DNA from: an uncultured Eubacteriales bacterium | GTDB taxonomy: Bacteria; Bacillota; Clostridia; Oscillospirales; Butyricicoccaceae | Direction of reading: 5' to 3' | Assembly (NCBI GenBank): GCA_905199135.1 | Contig: CAJKFC010000011.1 | Span: forward strand, 1 to 31,162 | Length of the DNA stretch: 31,162 nucleotides | Shown: one piece after another, positions 24,847 through 31,162 of the stretch | How positions within the stretch are numbered: position 1 is the stretch's first letter | How the letters are laid out: each line of letters starts with the position of its first letter | Position numbers and translations under genes: made by a program | Notes under the pieces: model-generated | What the model was told of the DNA's origin: nothing | What the model saw: only the letters and a program-made list of their open reading frames with translations | Database searches by the model: none

Positions 24847-25515
24847 CTATCTCTTTACAAGCACGGTGGTGAAATAGCCAAACTCATCGGGTGCGTCGGC
24901 AAGACAGGCAAAAACTCTTTCGTCTTTCTGAGACGCCCTCTCCACCGCCGAGGCGTTCATGTCCTTAAAAGCCTCTTTTACCTCTTTAAATGCCTTGCCC
25001 GACTTCATAAGGACGAGATTTCCCGAAAGGGACATGAGCTCCTCGTTATTTTTAAATGTGGCGGGCACTATGTGGAGCATTTCGTCACGCTCGCAAAGGG
25101 TGGTTTTGAGTGCCGCCGCCACGGCGCAGAAAGACGGCACACCGGGCACCATATCGCAGTCAAAGCCCATATTTTGAAGCTTTTTAAAGACATACATGAC
25201 CGTGCTGTAAACGGCAGGGTCTCCAATCGTCAGAAATACCGCCGACTTGCCGCTTTTAAGCTCCTTGGCTATGCTCTCTGCCGCCTCGGTGTGGCTCTTT
25301 TCCAAAAGCTCTTTATCCTTTGTCATGGGCATTTTTACAGAGAGACAGGGCTTGTCCCCTATAAAATCCTCGGCTATCTCAAATGCCATATTGCGGTCGG
25401 AGCCGCTTTCGGGCAGGACGATGATGTCCGCCTCTTTGATAACTCTCGCCGCCTTAAAGGTCAAAAGCTCCTTGTCTCCGGGGCCCACCCCAACTGCGTA
25501 AAATTTTCCTGTCAT
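24847..25515 (-). CDS. cbiL: Cobalt-factor II / precorrin-2 C20-methyltransferase
   Basis: Adds the C20 methyl group, the first committed step of the corrin branch. The protein has 222 residues. The N-terminal SAM loop is GVGPGDKELLTFKA, followed by FLTIGDPAVYSTVMYVFKKL and PGVPSFCAVAAALKTTL, the typical CbiL/CobI signature. Its start overlaps the cbiD stop by ATGA. Confidence 0.95.
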   Translation of the reverse strand: MTGKFYAVGVGPGDKELLTFKAARVIKEADIIVLPESGSDRNMAFEIAEDFIGDKPCLSVKMPMTKDKELLEKSHTEAAESIAKELKSGKSAVFLTIGDPAVYSTVMYVFKKLQNMGFDCDMVPGVPSFCAVAAALKTTLCERDEMLHIVPATFKNNEELMSLSGNLVLMKSGKAFKEVKEAFKDMNASAVERASQKDERVFACLADAPDEFGYFTTVLVKR

Positions 25516-26633
25516 ATTTCCTCTCCTATTTTATCTAAAAGCGCGTCTGCACCCTCTGTTTTCAGTATGTGTCTGCCGCAGAACATGAGAACTCCCCATT
25601 TTGCCCTGCCCTTTATGCGGTGATTCAAATAAAAGGCGGTGCGCTCGGCGGCGATTTTCAAGGTATTATTATAATAAGGTGTATCGTAAAGCAAATCAAA
25701 GGCCTGCTCTGCCGAAATGCAGCCCATTATGGAGTTCAAAAGCTCTGTGTCCGCTCCCGAAAGGGCGGCGAAAAGGGCAATCAGCTCCATTCGGCAGTCG
25801 GCGGTTTTGGAGTGGGTGTTGGTGATTCCCCCCGAAAGCTTTATCAGCTTGCCCATGTGTCCGATTATGAGGATATTTTCAAAACCCCTGTAAAGTCCGT
25901 AATCTATGGCGTCGCCTATAAAATTGGAGCATTTTATCGCCCTCTCCATGTCTATTTTGAGGACATTGCGGCAAAAATCCTCGCCGTATTCCCCGGGGGT
26001 TAAAAGCAGAACCTTTTTGCCATTTTGAAAATGGCTGTCGATGAGCATATGGGTGGTCTCCATGAGAGCCTCGTCGCTCATGGGGGTGACAATGCCCGTC
26101 GTACCCAAAACCGATATGCCACCCTCTATCCCCAGACGGGAATTGAAGGTGCTTTTGGCTATCTCCCTGCCTTCGGGGCAGAAAAGCTCGATTTTAATGC
26201 CCTTTATGCCGTGCTTTGCCATAAAGGCGGCGGCATTTCTCTCAATCATCTGACGGGGAACGGGGTTTATGGCGTATTCGCCCTTTTTTATCTTGAGACC
26301 GTCACGGGTGACGATGCCTATGCCCTCGCCCCCTGTGAGAGCTACCCCTTCGCCCTCCGCCGTCACTTTTGCAAACATGGCGGCGCCGTTTGTCACATCG
26401 GGGTCGTCTCCTGCGTCTTTTATCACAGAGCAGACGGCTCCGTTTTCCGTAAGCTCAAAGCTATTCGGATAAAGCCTTGCACTATCCCCCGAGGGAAGCT
26501 CTATATCTATAAAATCGGGGGCGGTTTTCCTGCAAAAACCCTCTATGGCAAGGCAGGCGGCGGCGGTGAACACCGTGCCTGTGGTGTAGCCGCACCTTAG
26601 AGCCTTGCCCCCAACTACTGCGAAATCTTTCAT
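25512..26633 (-). CDS. cbiD: Cobalt-precorrin-5B C1-methyltransferase CbiD
   Basis: Methylates C1 in the anaerobic route; unrelated to the GxGPGD methylases. I place the start at 26633, where ATG overlaps the cbiO stop (ATGA), giving 373 residues with the family N terminus LRCGYTTGTVFTAAACLAI. Further CbiD blocks are GGEGIGIVTRDGL, INPVPRQMI, LGTTGIVTPMS and IIGHMGKLIKLSGGITNTHS. The longer open frame to 26780 is antisense-independent overlap with cbiO and is rejected. Confidence 0.95.
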   Translation of the reverse strand: MKDFAVVGGKALRCGYTTGTVFTAAACLAIEGFCRKTAPDFIDIELPSGDSARLYPNSFELTENGAVCSVIKDAGDDPDVTNGAAMFAKVTAEGEGVALTGGEGIGIVTRDGLKIKKGEYAINPVPRQMIERNAAAFMAKHGIKGIKIELFCPEGREIAKSTFNSRLGIEGGISVLGTTGIVTPMSDEALMETTHMLIDSHFQNGKKVLLLTPGEYGEDFCRNVLKIDMERAIKCSNFIGDAIDYGLYRGFENILIIGHMGKLIKLSGGITNTHSKTADCRMELIALFAALSGADTELLNSIMGCISAEQAFDLLYDTPYYNNTLKIAAERTAFYLNHRIKGRAKWGVLMFCGRHILKTEGADALLDKIGEEI

Positions 26634-27457
26634 CTTGTCAAAAGCCTTTCTATGCTGAGTGCTCCCTCCGCCGCCGTCATGGCTCTTTCTGCCTGTATTC
26701 CTCTCTTTTCCAGCAGGGAGAAAAGCTCTACAATTTTCGGAGGGGCGAGGTTTGCCCTTTTCAAAAGGGGCTCGTTCCACAGTACCTCACGGCATGTTCC
26801 ACGGGAAACAATTTCCCCTTTTTGCATCACATATATATAGTCGCACATATCGGGCAGGCTGTCAATGTCGTGAGTGGAAATTATTACGGTTTTTCCCTCT
26901 TTTTTTAATGTTTTTATAAGATTTAAAAGCTCCGATGCCCCTTTGGGGTCGAGACCTGCCGTCGGCTCGTCCAAAATAAGAAGACTGCACCCCATGGCAA
27001 GAACTCCCGCTATGGCAACCCTCTTTTTCTGTCCGTAGCTCAGAGCGTGGACAGGGCGGCTTAACAGCTCGGTTATACCTAATCTCTCGGCGGCGTCGAG
27101 GACGGCTTTTTCGGCTTCCTTTCCCTTTATTCCCTTGTTCAAAACGCCGAAGGCGATGTCGTCAAAGACCGACTCGCAGAAAAGCTGATCGTCGGGGTTC
27201 TGAAAGACAATGCCTATCTTAAAGACGGGGTTGTCTCGCCCCTTGCCCTTGAAGTCAAGGGGCTTGTCCTCAAAATATATCTCGCCGCGAGTTTTCTTTA
27301 AAACTCCGTTGAGACAGAGAAAAAGCGTCGATTTTCCCGCGCCGTTTTCCCCCAAAACCGCCGTCACCTGCCCCTTTTCAAAGGAGAGGGATATGTTTTT
27401 CAGCACCTCTCCTCCGCCGTAGTCAAAGGCGAGGTTTTCGCATCTCAAAAGCTCCAT
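26630..27457 (-). CDS. cbiO: Cobalt ECF transporter ATPase CbiO
   Basis: ATP-binding subunit energising cobalt uptake with CbiM, CbiN and CbiQ at the membrane. The protein has 275 residues: Walker A GENGAGKST (36-44), Q-loop Gln86 in FQNPDDQ, signature LSYGQKK (139-145), Walker B LLILDEP (159-165) and the switch STHD. It overlaps cbiQ by 13 bp and cbiD by ATGA. Codons 216-221 (Ile-Val-Ser-Arg-Gly-Thr) encode a parS-like sequence. Confidence 0.96.
   Translation of the reverse strand: MELLRCENLAFDYGGGEVLKNISLSFEKGQVTAVLGENGAGKSTLFLCLNGVLKKTRGEIYFEDKPLDFKGKGRDNPVFKIGIVFQNPDDQLFCESVFDDIAFGVLNKGIKGKEAEKAVLDAAERLGITELLSRPVHALSYGQKKRVAIAGVLAMGCSLLILDEPTAGLDPKGASELLNLIKTLKKEGKTVIISTHDIDSLPDMCDYIYVMQKGEIVSRGTCREVLWNEPLLKRANLAPPKIVELFSLLEKRGIQAERAMTAAEGALSIERLLTR
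26795..26810. promoter_or_regulatory. parS site 5, inside cbiO
   Basis: TGTTCCACGGGAAACA has one mismatch to the parS consensus (G instead of T at position 10). It sits entirely inside cbiO, about 18 kb from the other sites and 20 kb from parB. Confidence 0.7.
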
Positions 27458-28200
27458 AAAAATCTCCTTTCCAAAATGAAAACAGCAAGGCTTATAAAAA
27501 TCAGCAGGATTTCAAGGCAAAACAGGGGCACAGAAAAGGGATATTCCCTCTCGACGGCGGGAAAAACTCCGCAGTATCCCCTGGAAAGCAGAGAATTATA
27601 TATCCTGTCGCACTTTTTGTAGCTCAGAATAAACAGATTTGACGCCAAAAGCCCCACAGAGCGCAGGGCGGTTTTGCCGTCTTTGTAACCCATGCGGCAC
27701 TTCTGCGCCGTCTCTATCTTGACCGCCTCGTCTTTGAGCACAAATATAAACCGAAAGGTCATCTCAAAAAGCGCCACCACAAAATGGGGCAGCTTTAAGC
27801 GGCGCAAAACCCTCATAAGATATGGAAAACTCACCGTAAAGGCTATAAAGAGAGCCGATGCGGCGGCAGACACCGTGCGGAAAAAAACCTCCCCTCCGCT
27901 TTTCATTCCGTCACGGCTCATATGCAGAAAACCTGCGGAAAAAACGGCGTTTTCCGGTGAAAAGCTAAGAGAAAGGGCAAAAAATGTCACGAGGGCAAAG
28001 AAAACAGGGGCGGAAAACAGGGCAAAATAAACCCCTGCCCTCTCTTTTGAAAGCTTTACCGCCAAAAAGCTCATGAATACCGCTATAAACACCCTGGCAA
28101 GATACGAGGGCAAAACAAGGGACAATATAAGCGCAGAGCCCCCGAGCAAAAGCTTTTGCCCGGGGGATACGCTGTCTATGGTGTATTTTTGGGAAAACAT
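27445..28200 (-). CDS. cbiQ: Cobalt ECF transporter transmembrane protein CbiQ
   Basis: The EcfT-type coupling subunit of the CbiMNQO importer. Its 251 residues contain about five hydrophobic segments (around 18-45, 55-80, 105-130 and the C-terminal LFCLEILLIFISLAVFIL). Two cytoplasmic coupling regions are visible, the second containing the YNSLLSRGYCG motif that contacts CbiO. Its ATG overlaps the cbiN stop by one base (TAATG). Confidence 0.93.
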   Translation of the reverse strand: MFSQKYTIDSVSPGQKLLLGGSALILSLVLPSYLARVFIAVFMSFLAVKLSKERAGVYFALFSAPVFFALVTFFALSLSFSPENAVFSAGFLHMSRDGMKSGGEVFFRTVSAAASALFIAFTVSFPYLMRVLRRLKLPHFVVALFEMTFRFIFVLKDEAVKIETAQKCRMGYKDGKTALRSVGLLASNLFILSYKKCDRIYNSLLSRGYCGVFPAVEREYPFSVPLFCLEILLIFISLAVFILERRFLWSF

Positions 28201-28475
28201 TACTGTGCCTTCTTTGTCATGCGGCCGGTGATAAAACCGATGATTCCTGCGCCGATTGCCGCCTGAAGGGCAAAGAGCAGCGACTCTATCTCGCCGCTTT
28301 TTGGCTCAAATATGGGGGAAAACCACGGCTCATAGTCGGGGTTTATCTCGCTTATTGCATCACCCGCAAGTCCGTCAGCCCCTGCAAACTCGGCGTCCTT
28401 GGCGTAAAAAAGCGGAAAGGCGGCGAGAAGCACCACAAGGGCGATAAGTATCAGATTTTTCTGCCAAAGCTTCAT
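28200..28475 (-). CDS. cbiN: Cobalt transport protein CbiN
   Basis: Small auxiliary membrane subunit of 91 residues that stimulates cobalt uptake through CbiM. It has an N-terminal transmembrane helix (about 7-24), an extracellular loop with the conserved FAGADGLAGDAISEINPDY region and PWFSPIFEP, and a second helix (about 65-82). It starts one base after the cbiM stop. Confidence 0.95.
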   Translation of the reverse strand: MKLWQKNLILIALVVLLAAFPLFYAKDAEFAGADGLAGDAISEINPDYEPWFSPIFEPKSGEIESLLFALQAAIGAGIIGFITGRMTKKAQ

Positions 28476-28476
28476 A

Positions 28477-29217
28477 TTAAGCCTCCAAAATTCTGAGCTC
28501 TCTGAGCTCCGATGTGCTGTATTTCTCCAAAACCGAGAATATTACCACGGTGAGCAGTCCCTCCGCCACGGCCAAAGGCAGCTGTGTCACGGCGAAAATG
28601 CCGAGGAATTTCGTAAGGGACGCCATAAAGCTGCCGTTTTCGGGGAAAGCCGCCGCCAGCTGGAGTGATGTCACCATATATGTGACAAGATCACCTAAAA
28701 ACGCGGCGAAAAACACCGAAACCGAGGGGGAAAGCTTTGATTTTCTGCACACCTTATATACCGCCCACGATACAAAGGGCCCTGCGATGCCCATGGAAAA
28801 GGTGTTTGCGCCGATGGTTGTAAGTCCGCCGTGGGCGAGAAACAGAGCCTGGAACAAAAGCACGATGAGTGAAATGAGGGCCATGGCAAACGGGCCGAAG
28901 AGCACCGCGCCGAGGCCGACGCCCGTGGGGTGAGAGCAGCTGCCATTCACCGACGGTATTTTAAGCGCCGAAAGCACAAAGGCAAAGGCGCCCGAAAGGG
29001 CCAAAAGCACGATGAGCTTGGGGTTTTCCGTGAGTTTTTTCTTGATGGAAATTGCGGCAATCACCACAAAGGGCAGTGAAACGGCTATCCAAAACACCGC
29101 CCACATGGGGGAAAGCATTCCCTCGGCGATGTGCATTGCCTCTGCCCTGCCGCTCATAACGAGGGTCATAAAGGGCAAAAGCGAAAGGGCGAAAATTCTT
29201 TTTTCTCTTGTGTTCAT
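28477..29217 (-). CDS. cbiM: Cobalt ECF transporter substrate-binding membrane protein CbiM
   Basis: Metal-binding S component. The protein has 246 residues with a signal-peptide-like start ending AEA at 27. Cleavage there exposes the mature MHIAEGMLSP terminus whose Met-His binds the metal in this family. Multiple membrane helices follow, with the conserved VNGSCSHPTGVGLGAVLFGP loop. It is the first gene of the operon. The strongest Shine-Dalgarno (AGGAGG) is about 12 bases from the ATG, further than usual. Confidence 0.95.
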   Translation of the reverse strand: MNTREKRIFALSLLPFMTLVMSGRAEAMHIAEGMLSPMWAVFWIAVSLPFVVIAAISIKKKLTENPKLIVLLALSGAFAFVLSALKIPSVNGSCSHPTGVGLGAVLFGPFAMALISLIVLLFQALFLAHGGLTTIGANTFSMGIAGPFVSWAVYKVCRKSKLSPSVSVFFAAFLGDLVTYMVTSLQLAAAFPENGSFMASLTKFLGIFAVTQLPLAVAEGLLTVVIFSVLEKYSTSELRELRILEA

Positions 29218-29241
29218 ACCAAATTACATCCTCCTGAAATG

Positions 29242-29500
29242 TAAAAAAAGCTCAGCCACATACATGACTGAGCTAAAAATCGGAAGACGCGTCCATTCCA
29301 ATATCAACCAAAAGCCATGACCTGTGACCTTATTTGGTTAGATATCGGCATGTATTCCGACTGAGATTTCAGGCATTTTTCCCCGCCTTCCCGATTTTCA
29401 TCAGTGGCATAGAGGGGAAAAACTAAATCATCACGGCAGCAGGACTGTTGGGGAATCGCACCCCATTCCATATTATCGCACGGCGAACCGACATCCGTAT
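29242..29500 (-). ncRNA. Cobalamin riboswitch with terminator expression platform
   Basis: On the minus strand the leader contains the B12 box (AGTCGGAATACATGCCGA, about 29346-29363). Upstream of it is the conserved GGTGCGATTCCCC...CAGTCCTGCTGCCGTGATGA core (about 29420-29475). Downstream is a stem of AACCAAA with TTTGGTT (29307-29340) whose loop could form the kissing interaction. It ends in an intrinsic terminator with arms AGCTCAG (29249-29255) and CTGAGCT (29268-29274), followed by a run of seven T on the RNA-sense strand. Established knowledge of the class implies adenosyl- or aqua-cobalamin binding favours termination, repressing the whole cbi/hem operon. Confidence 0.95.
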
Positions 29501-29506
29501 ATTGTG

Positions 29507-29535
29507 ATTATATCACCCGCAAGGGGGTATGTCAA
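29507..29535 (-). promoter_or_regulatory. Consensus promoter of the cobalamin operon
   Basis: Perfect TTGACA (29535-29530) and TATAAT (29512-29507) hexamers with a 17 bp spacer on the minus strand, placing +1 near 29500, just ahead of the riboswitch. The spacer contains a small ACCC...GGGT dyad. The -35 box contains the stop codon of the upstream hypothetical gene. Confidence 0.92.
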
Positions 29536-30059
29536 GGATTGATTTTTATAAACTCCTTTTCGGTGTTCACCTCGTAGACATTGTAGCGCCCCTGCAAAAG
29601 ACCGCCGGAAAGAGAACGGTGCTCGTCGGACAGACGCTCAAAGAGGGAGACAAAGCGGCAAAGCTCCAAAATCCCCTGCTTTTTGTGGTATATCATATCA
29701 AAAACCCCGTCGGCGTCACCGATATCGGTGATGCCGCCCTTGTCCATGCGGAAAAGGCGGAGATTTTTTACATAAAACAGACCGTTTTCAAAGGGGGCAA
29801 AGCAGTTTATGCCGTGGAGAATCTCCTCTCCGCCCTTTTTGGATATATTGATTTCTGAATAGATGTGGTTCATAGGGTCTGTGAAAGGATATTTTTTGCC
29901 GTTTTTCTCAAGGCAGACATCCATTCTGCCGTTTTTGACGAGGGATTTTTTGACATATCTCACATCGCAAATCTCGTCAAAGTCATAGAGAGTGGGAGGT
30001 ACGCAGGGCAAAGACTGCTCCTGTTTGTCCTCTTCAAAGTCGGGAATTGTGAAAATCAT
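29532..30059 (-). CDS. Uncharacterised protein, paralogue of the C-terminal domain of its neighbour
   Basis: 175 residues, not assigned to a family I recognise. After a 30-residue acidic N-terminal part, residues about 36-172 line up with residues about 138-293 of the upstream gene product. Shared blocks include VKNGRMDVCLEKNG, NHIYSEINI, NGLFYVKNLRLF, an IYH segment, DEHRS and GRYNVYEVN. It lacks the zinc ribbon and has no signal peptide or membrane helix, so it is probably cytoplasmic. It begins 13 nt after the upstream gene, so they form an operon. The alternating NG-(I/L)-(Y/F)-Y/F-(V/I)-K-N pattern hints at repeated beta strands. Confidence 0.8.
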   Translation of the reverse strand: MIFTIPDFEEDKQEQSLPCVPPTLYDFDEICDVRYVKKSLVKNGRMDVCLEKNGKKYPFTDPMNHIYSEINISKKGGEEILHGINCFAPFENGLFYVKNLRLFRMDKGGITDIGDADGVFDMIYHKKQGILELCRFVSLFERLSDEHRSLSGGLLQGRYNVYEVNTEKEFIKINP

Positions 30060-30072
30060 AATTTTACTCCTC

Positions 30073-30966
30073 TTATCTCACGGCGTTTACAAATACGCTC
30101 TTGTATTCCACATTGTAGACATCGTAACAGGCTTCGTACATATAGCCGCACTCGTCGCGGTGCTCGTTCCAACCCACCTGCATGAGGGATTCAAAGCATC
30201 TTACCTCGATCTGATTGGTGTTTTCGTGGTATAAAAGCTCAAAAGCGTTGGGATAGCTGCCGATATAGCGTGTGTCGCTGTCATTTTTGTAGAAAAGACG
30301 ACCGTTTTTGATGTAGTATATGCCGTTTTTGTCGAGGGCGTAGCAGGTTATGTAGTCGAGACCGCAGGCCACATCGCCCACATAGCGGTTTCCGCCGCAA
30401 CAGACATCGCCGCTTTCACGGGGCAGCTTTTCGTGTATCGACATAATGCCGTAAATATGGTCTCTGGGGTTTCGGGATATGCCTGTGTCCTCACCGTTTC
30501 GCTCGGTGCATATCTCCATTTTGCCGTTTTTTATAAGGCATCTGTTGTCGGTTTTTACGATAAAGTTTTTGAGAAAGTTTTGGGAATTGGGGCGGAGAGA
30601 TGATTTTTTCTCCTCCTGCGGCTGTTCGGCCGACTTGGGCTCGTCGTCAAAATTGTTGAGATCATCGGCGATTTTGTCCCAGTCTATGTCGGAAAGATCG
30701 GTCTTTTCAACAGCAGGGGCAGAAACAGGCTCTTCGAACTTCCTGTCAAAAAGTCTTTCGGTCTGTTCAGCCTTTTTCGCGGGCTCAAAATCGGATGTCT
30801 TGCCCTCGGGAACAGATTGATTTTTTATCTTTTCAAAATCTATGCCGCCGAAATCGGGACGCATTTCGTGGGGAAAAGAGTTCATCTCATCCTCCAGCTT
30901 TGCGCCGCAGTGCATACAGAATTTCCAGTTTGGTTTTATCTCCTTGCCGCATTGGTAACAAAACAT
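30073..30966 (-). CDS. Zinc-ribbon protein with acidic linker and an unknown C-terminal domain
   Basis: 297 residues. The N terminus is a compact zinc ribbon (Cys3, Cys6, Cys17, Cys20; CxxC-x10-CxxC). A long charged, low-complexity linker (about 25-130) holds two similar short motifs, IDFEKIKNQ (42-50) and IDWDKIADD (94-102). The C-terminal domain (about 135-297) is shared with the next gene. It is Cys-rich, including a Cys-Cys pair at 189-190, Cys201 and Cys208, which the paralogue mostly lacks. No membrane segment is visible. The function is unknown; the ribbon suggests protein or nucleic-acid contacts. Confidence 0.85.
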   Translation of the reverse strand: MFCYQCGKEIKPNWKFCMHCGAKLEDEMNSFPHEMRPDFGGIDFEKIKNQSVPEGKTSDFEPAKKAEQTERLFDRKFEEPVSAPAVEKTDLSDIDWDKIADDLNNFDDEPKSAEQPQEEKKSSLRPNSQNFLKNFIVKTDNRCLIKNGKMEICTERNGEDTGISRNPRDHIYGIMSIHEKLPRESGDVCCGGNRYVGDVACGLDYITCYALDKNGIYYIKNGRLFYKNDSDTRYIGSYPNAFELLYHENTNQIEVRCFESLMQVGWNEHRDECGYMYEACYDVYNVEYKSVFVNAVR

Positions 30967-30999
30967 AGTATTAAACCTCTTTTTATATATTATGATATG

Positions 31000-31029
31000 A
31001 TTATATCACCGAAAACAAAAAACTGTCAA
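31000..31029 (-). promoter_or_regulatory. Promoter of the two-gene hypothetical operon
   Basis: Perfect TTGACA (31029-31024) and TATAAT (31005-31000) on the minus strand with an 18 bp spacer, about 35-60 bp upstream of the zinc-ribbon gene. An AGAGG ribosome site follows before the ATG. The GGTGATATAATCA around its -10 box is identical to that in the cobalamin promoter. Confidence 0.88.
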
Positions 31030-31065
31030 CAAATAACAGTCCCATAAATCGGACATTTTGAGCTG

Positions 31066-31162
31066 TTGTTTTACCCCATTGTTCAGGCACAATGGGGACC
31101 CCATGTCATTTGATACTCACGCCCCGAATGAATCGGCGCGTTCGGTACGGCGGCACTCGCCG
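31066..31162. repeat. Hairpin-rich interspersed repeat, copy 3 (cut by the window end)
   Basis: Hairpin one is perfect: CCCCATTGT (31074-31082) and ACAATGGGG (31089-31097) with the TCAGGC loop, as in copy 2. A different middle block (31100-31147) follows, containing its own CGCC...GGCG dyad, and then the first arm and loop of the CGGCGGC/GCCGCCG hairpin (31148-31158) before the sequence ends. It lies upstream of the zinc-ribbon gene. Confidence 0.75.

Noticed and set aside
26634..26780. Extended start for CbiD
   Set aside because: The extra 49 codons lie entirely within cbiO in another frame; the ATGA overlap at 26633 gives the conserved CbiD N terminus.
1..31162. CRISPR array, tRNA, rRNA or insertion-sequence transposase
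   Set aside because: I looked for regular direct repeats, clover-leaf stems, conserved rRNA segments and transposase motifs and saw none; the three hairpin repeats are about 15 kb apart and not an array.

Overview
The window looks like the replication-origin region of a Bacillota (Firmicutes) chromosome, most likely class Clostridia. The support is dnaA and dnaN flanking a DnaA-box cluster, a RemB/YaaB-type regulator next to dnaN, a ParA/ParB pair with several near-consensus parS sites, and a complete-looking anaerobic (Cbi-type) cobalamin operon. Essentially every convincing gene is on the minus strand. No rRNA, tRNA, CRISPR array or transposase was seen.

Layout, left to right. 13-104: an intergenic hairpin repeat. 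113-5016: a tight minus-strand series reading dnaN, remB-like, parA, parB, serS, maf. 5041-5248: oriC, with an AT-rich unwinding region, TAG-type trinucleotides resembling DnaA-trios, and many DnaA boxes. 5246-6547: dnaA. 6548-7832: a 1.3 kb gap with three parS-like sites, short degenerate ORFs and a terminator. 7833-29217: a roughly 21 kb operon reading cbiM-cbiN-cbiQ-cbiO-cbiD-cbiL-cbiF-hemA-(precorrin-2 dehydrogenase)-hemC/SUMT/hemD fusion-hemB-hemL-cbiG-cbiH-cbiJ-[repeat]-cbiET-cbiA-cbiB-cobD-cobQ-cobO-cbiC. 29242-29535: a strong promoter and a cobalamin riboswitch ending in an intrinsic terminator. 29532-30966: two tandem paralogous genes of unknown function, one with an N-terminal zinc ribbon, behind their own promoter. 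31066-31162: the start of another repeat copy.

How the genes work together. HemA, HemL, HemB, HemC and HemD make uroporphyrinogen III from glutamyl-tRNA. The SUMT domain methylates it to precorrin-2. CbiL, H, F, G, D, J, ET and C then build cobyrinic acid. CbiA and CobQ amidate it, CobO adenosylates it, and CobD with CbiB attach the aminopropanol arm. CbiMNQO imports cobalt. One B12-sensing leader is placed to control the whole set. No CbiK/CbiX cobaltochelatase and no CobU/CobS/CobT/CobC genes for nucleotide-loop assembly are in the window.

Most notable points: the cobalamin operon is transcribed toward oriC, so its genes should meet the replication fork head-on. parS-like sites lie inside the coding sequences of cobO and cbiO. 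The usual dnaN-recF-gyrB order is not present. An interspersed repeat is built from modular hairpins, with a compensatory base-pair change between copies.
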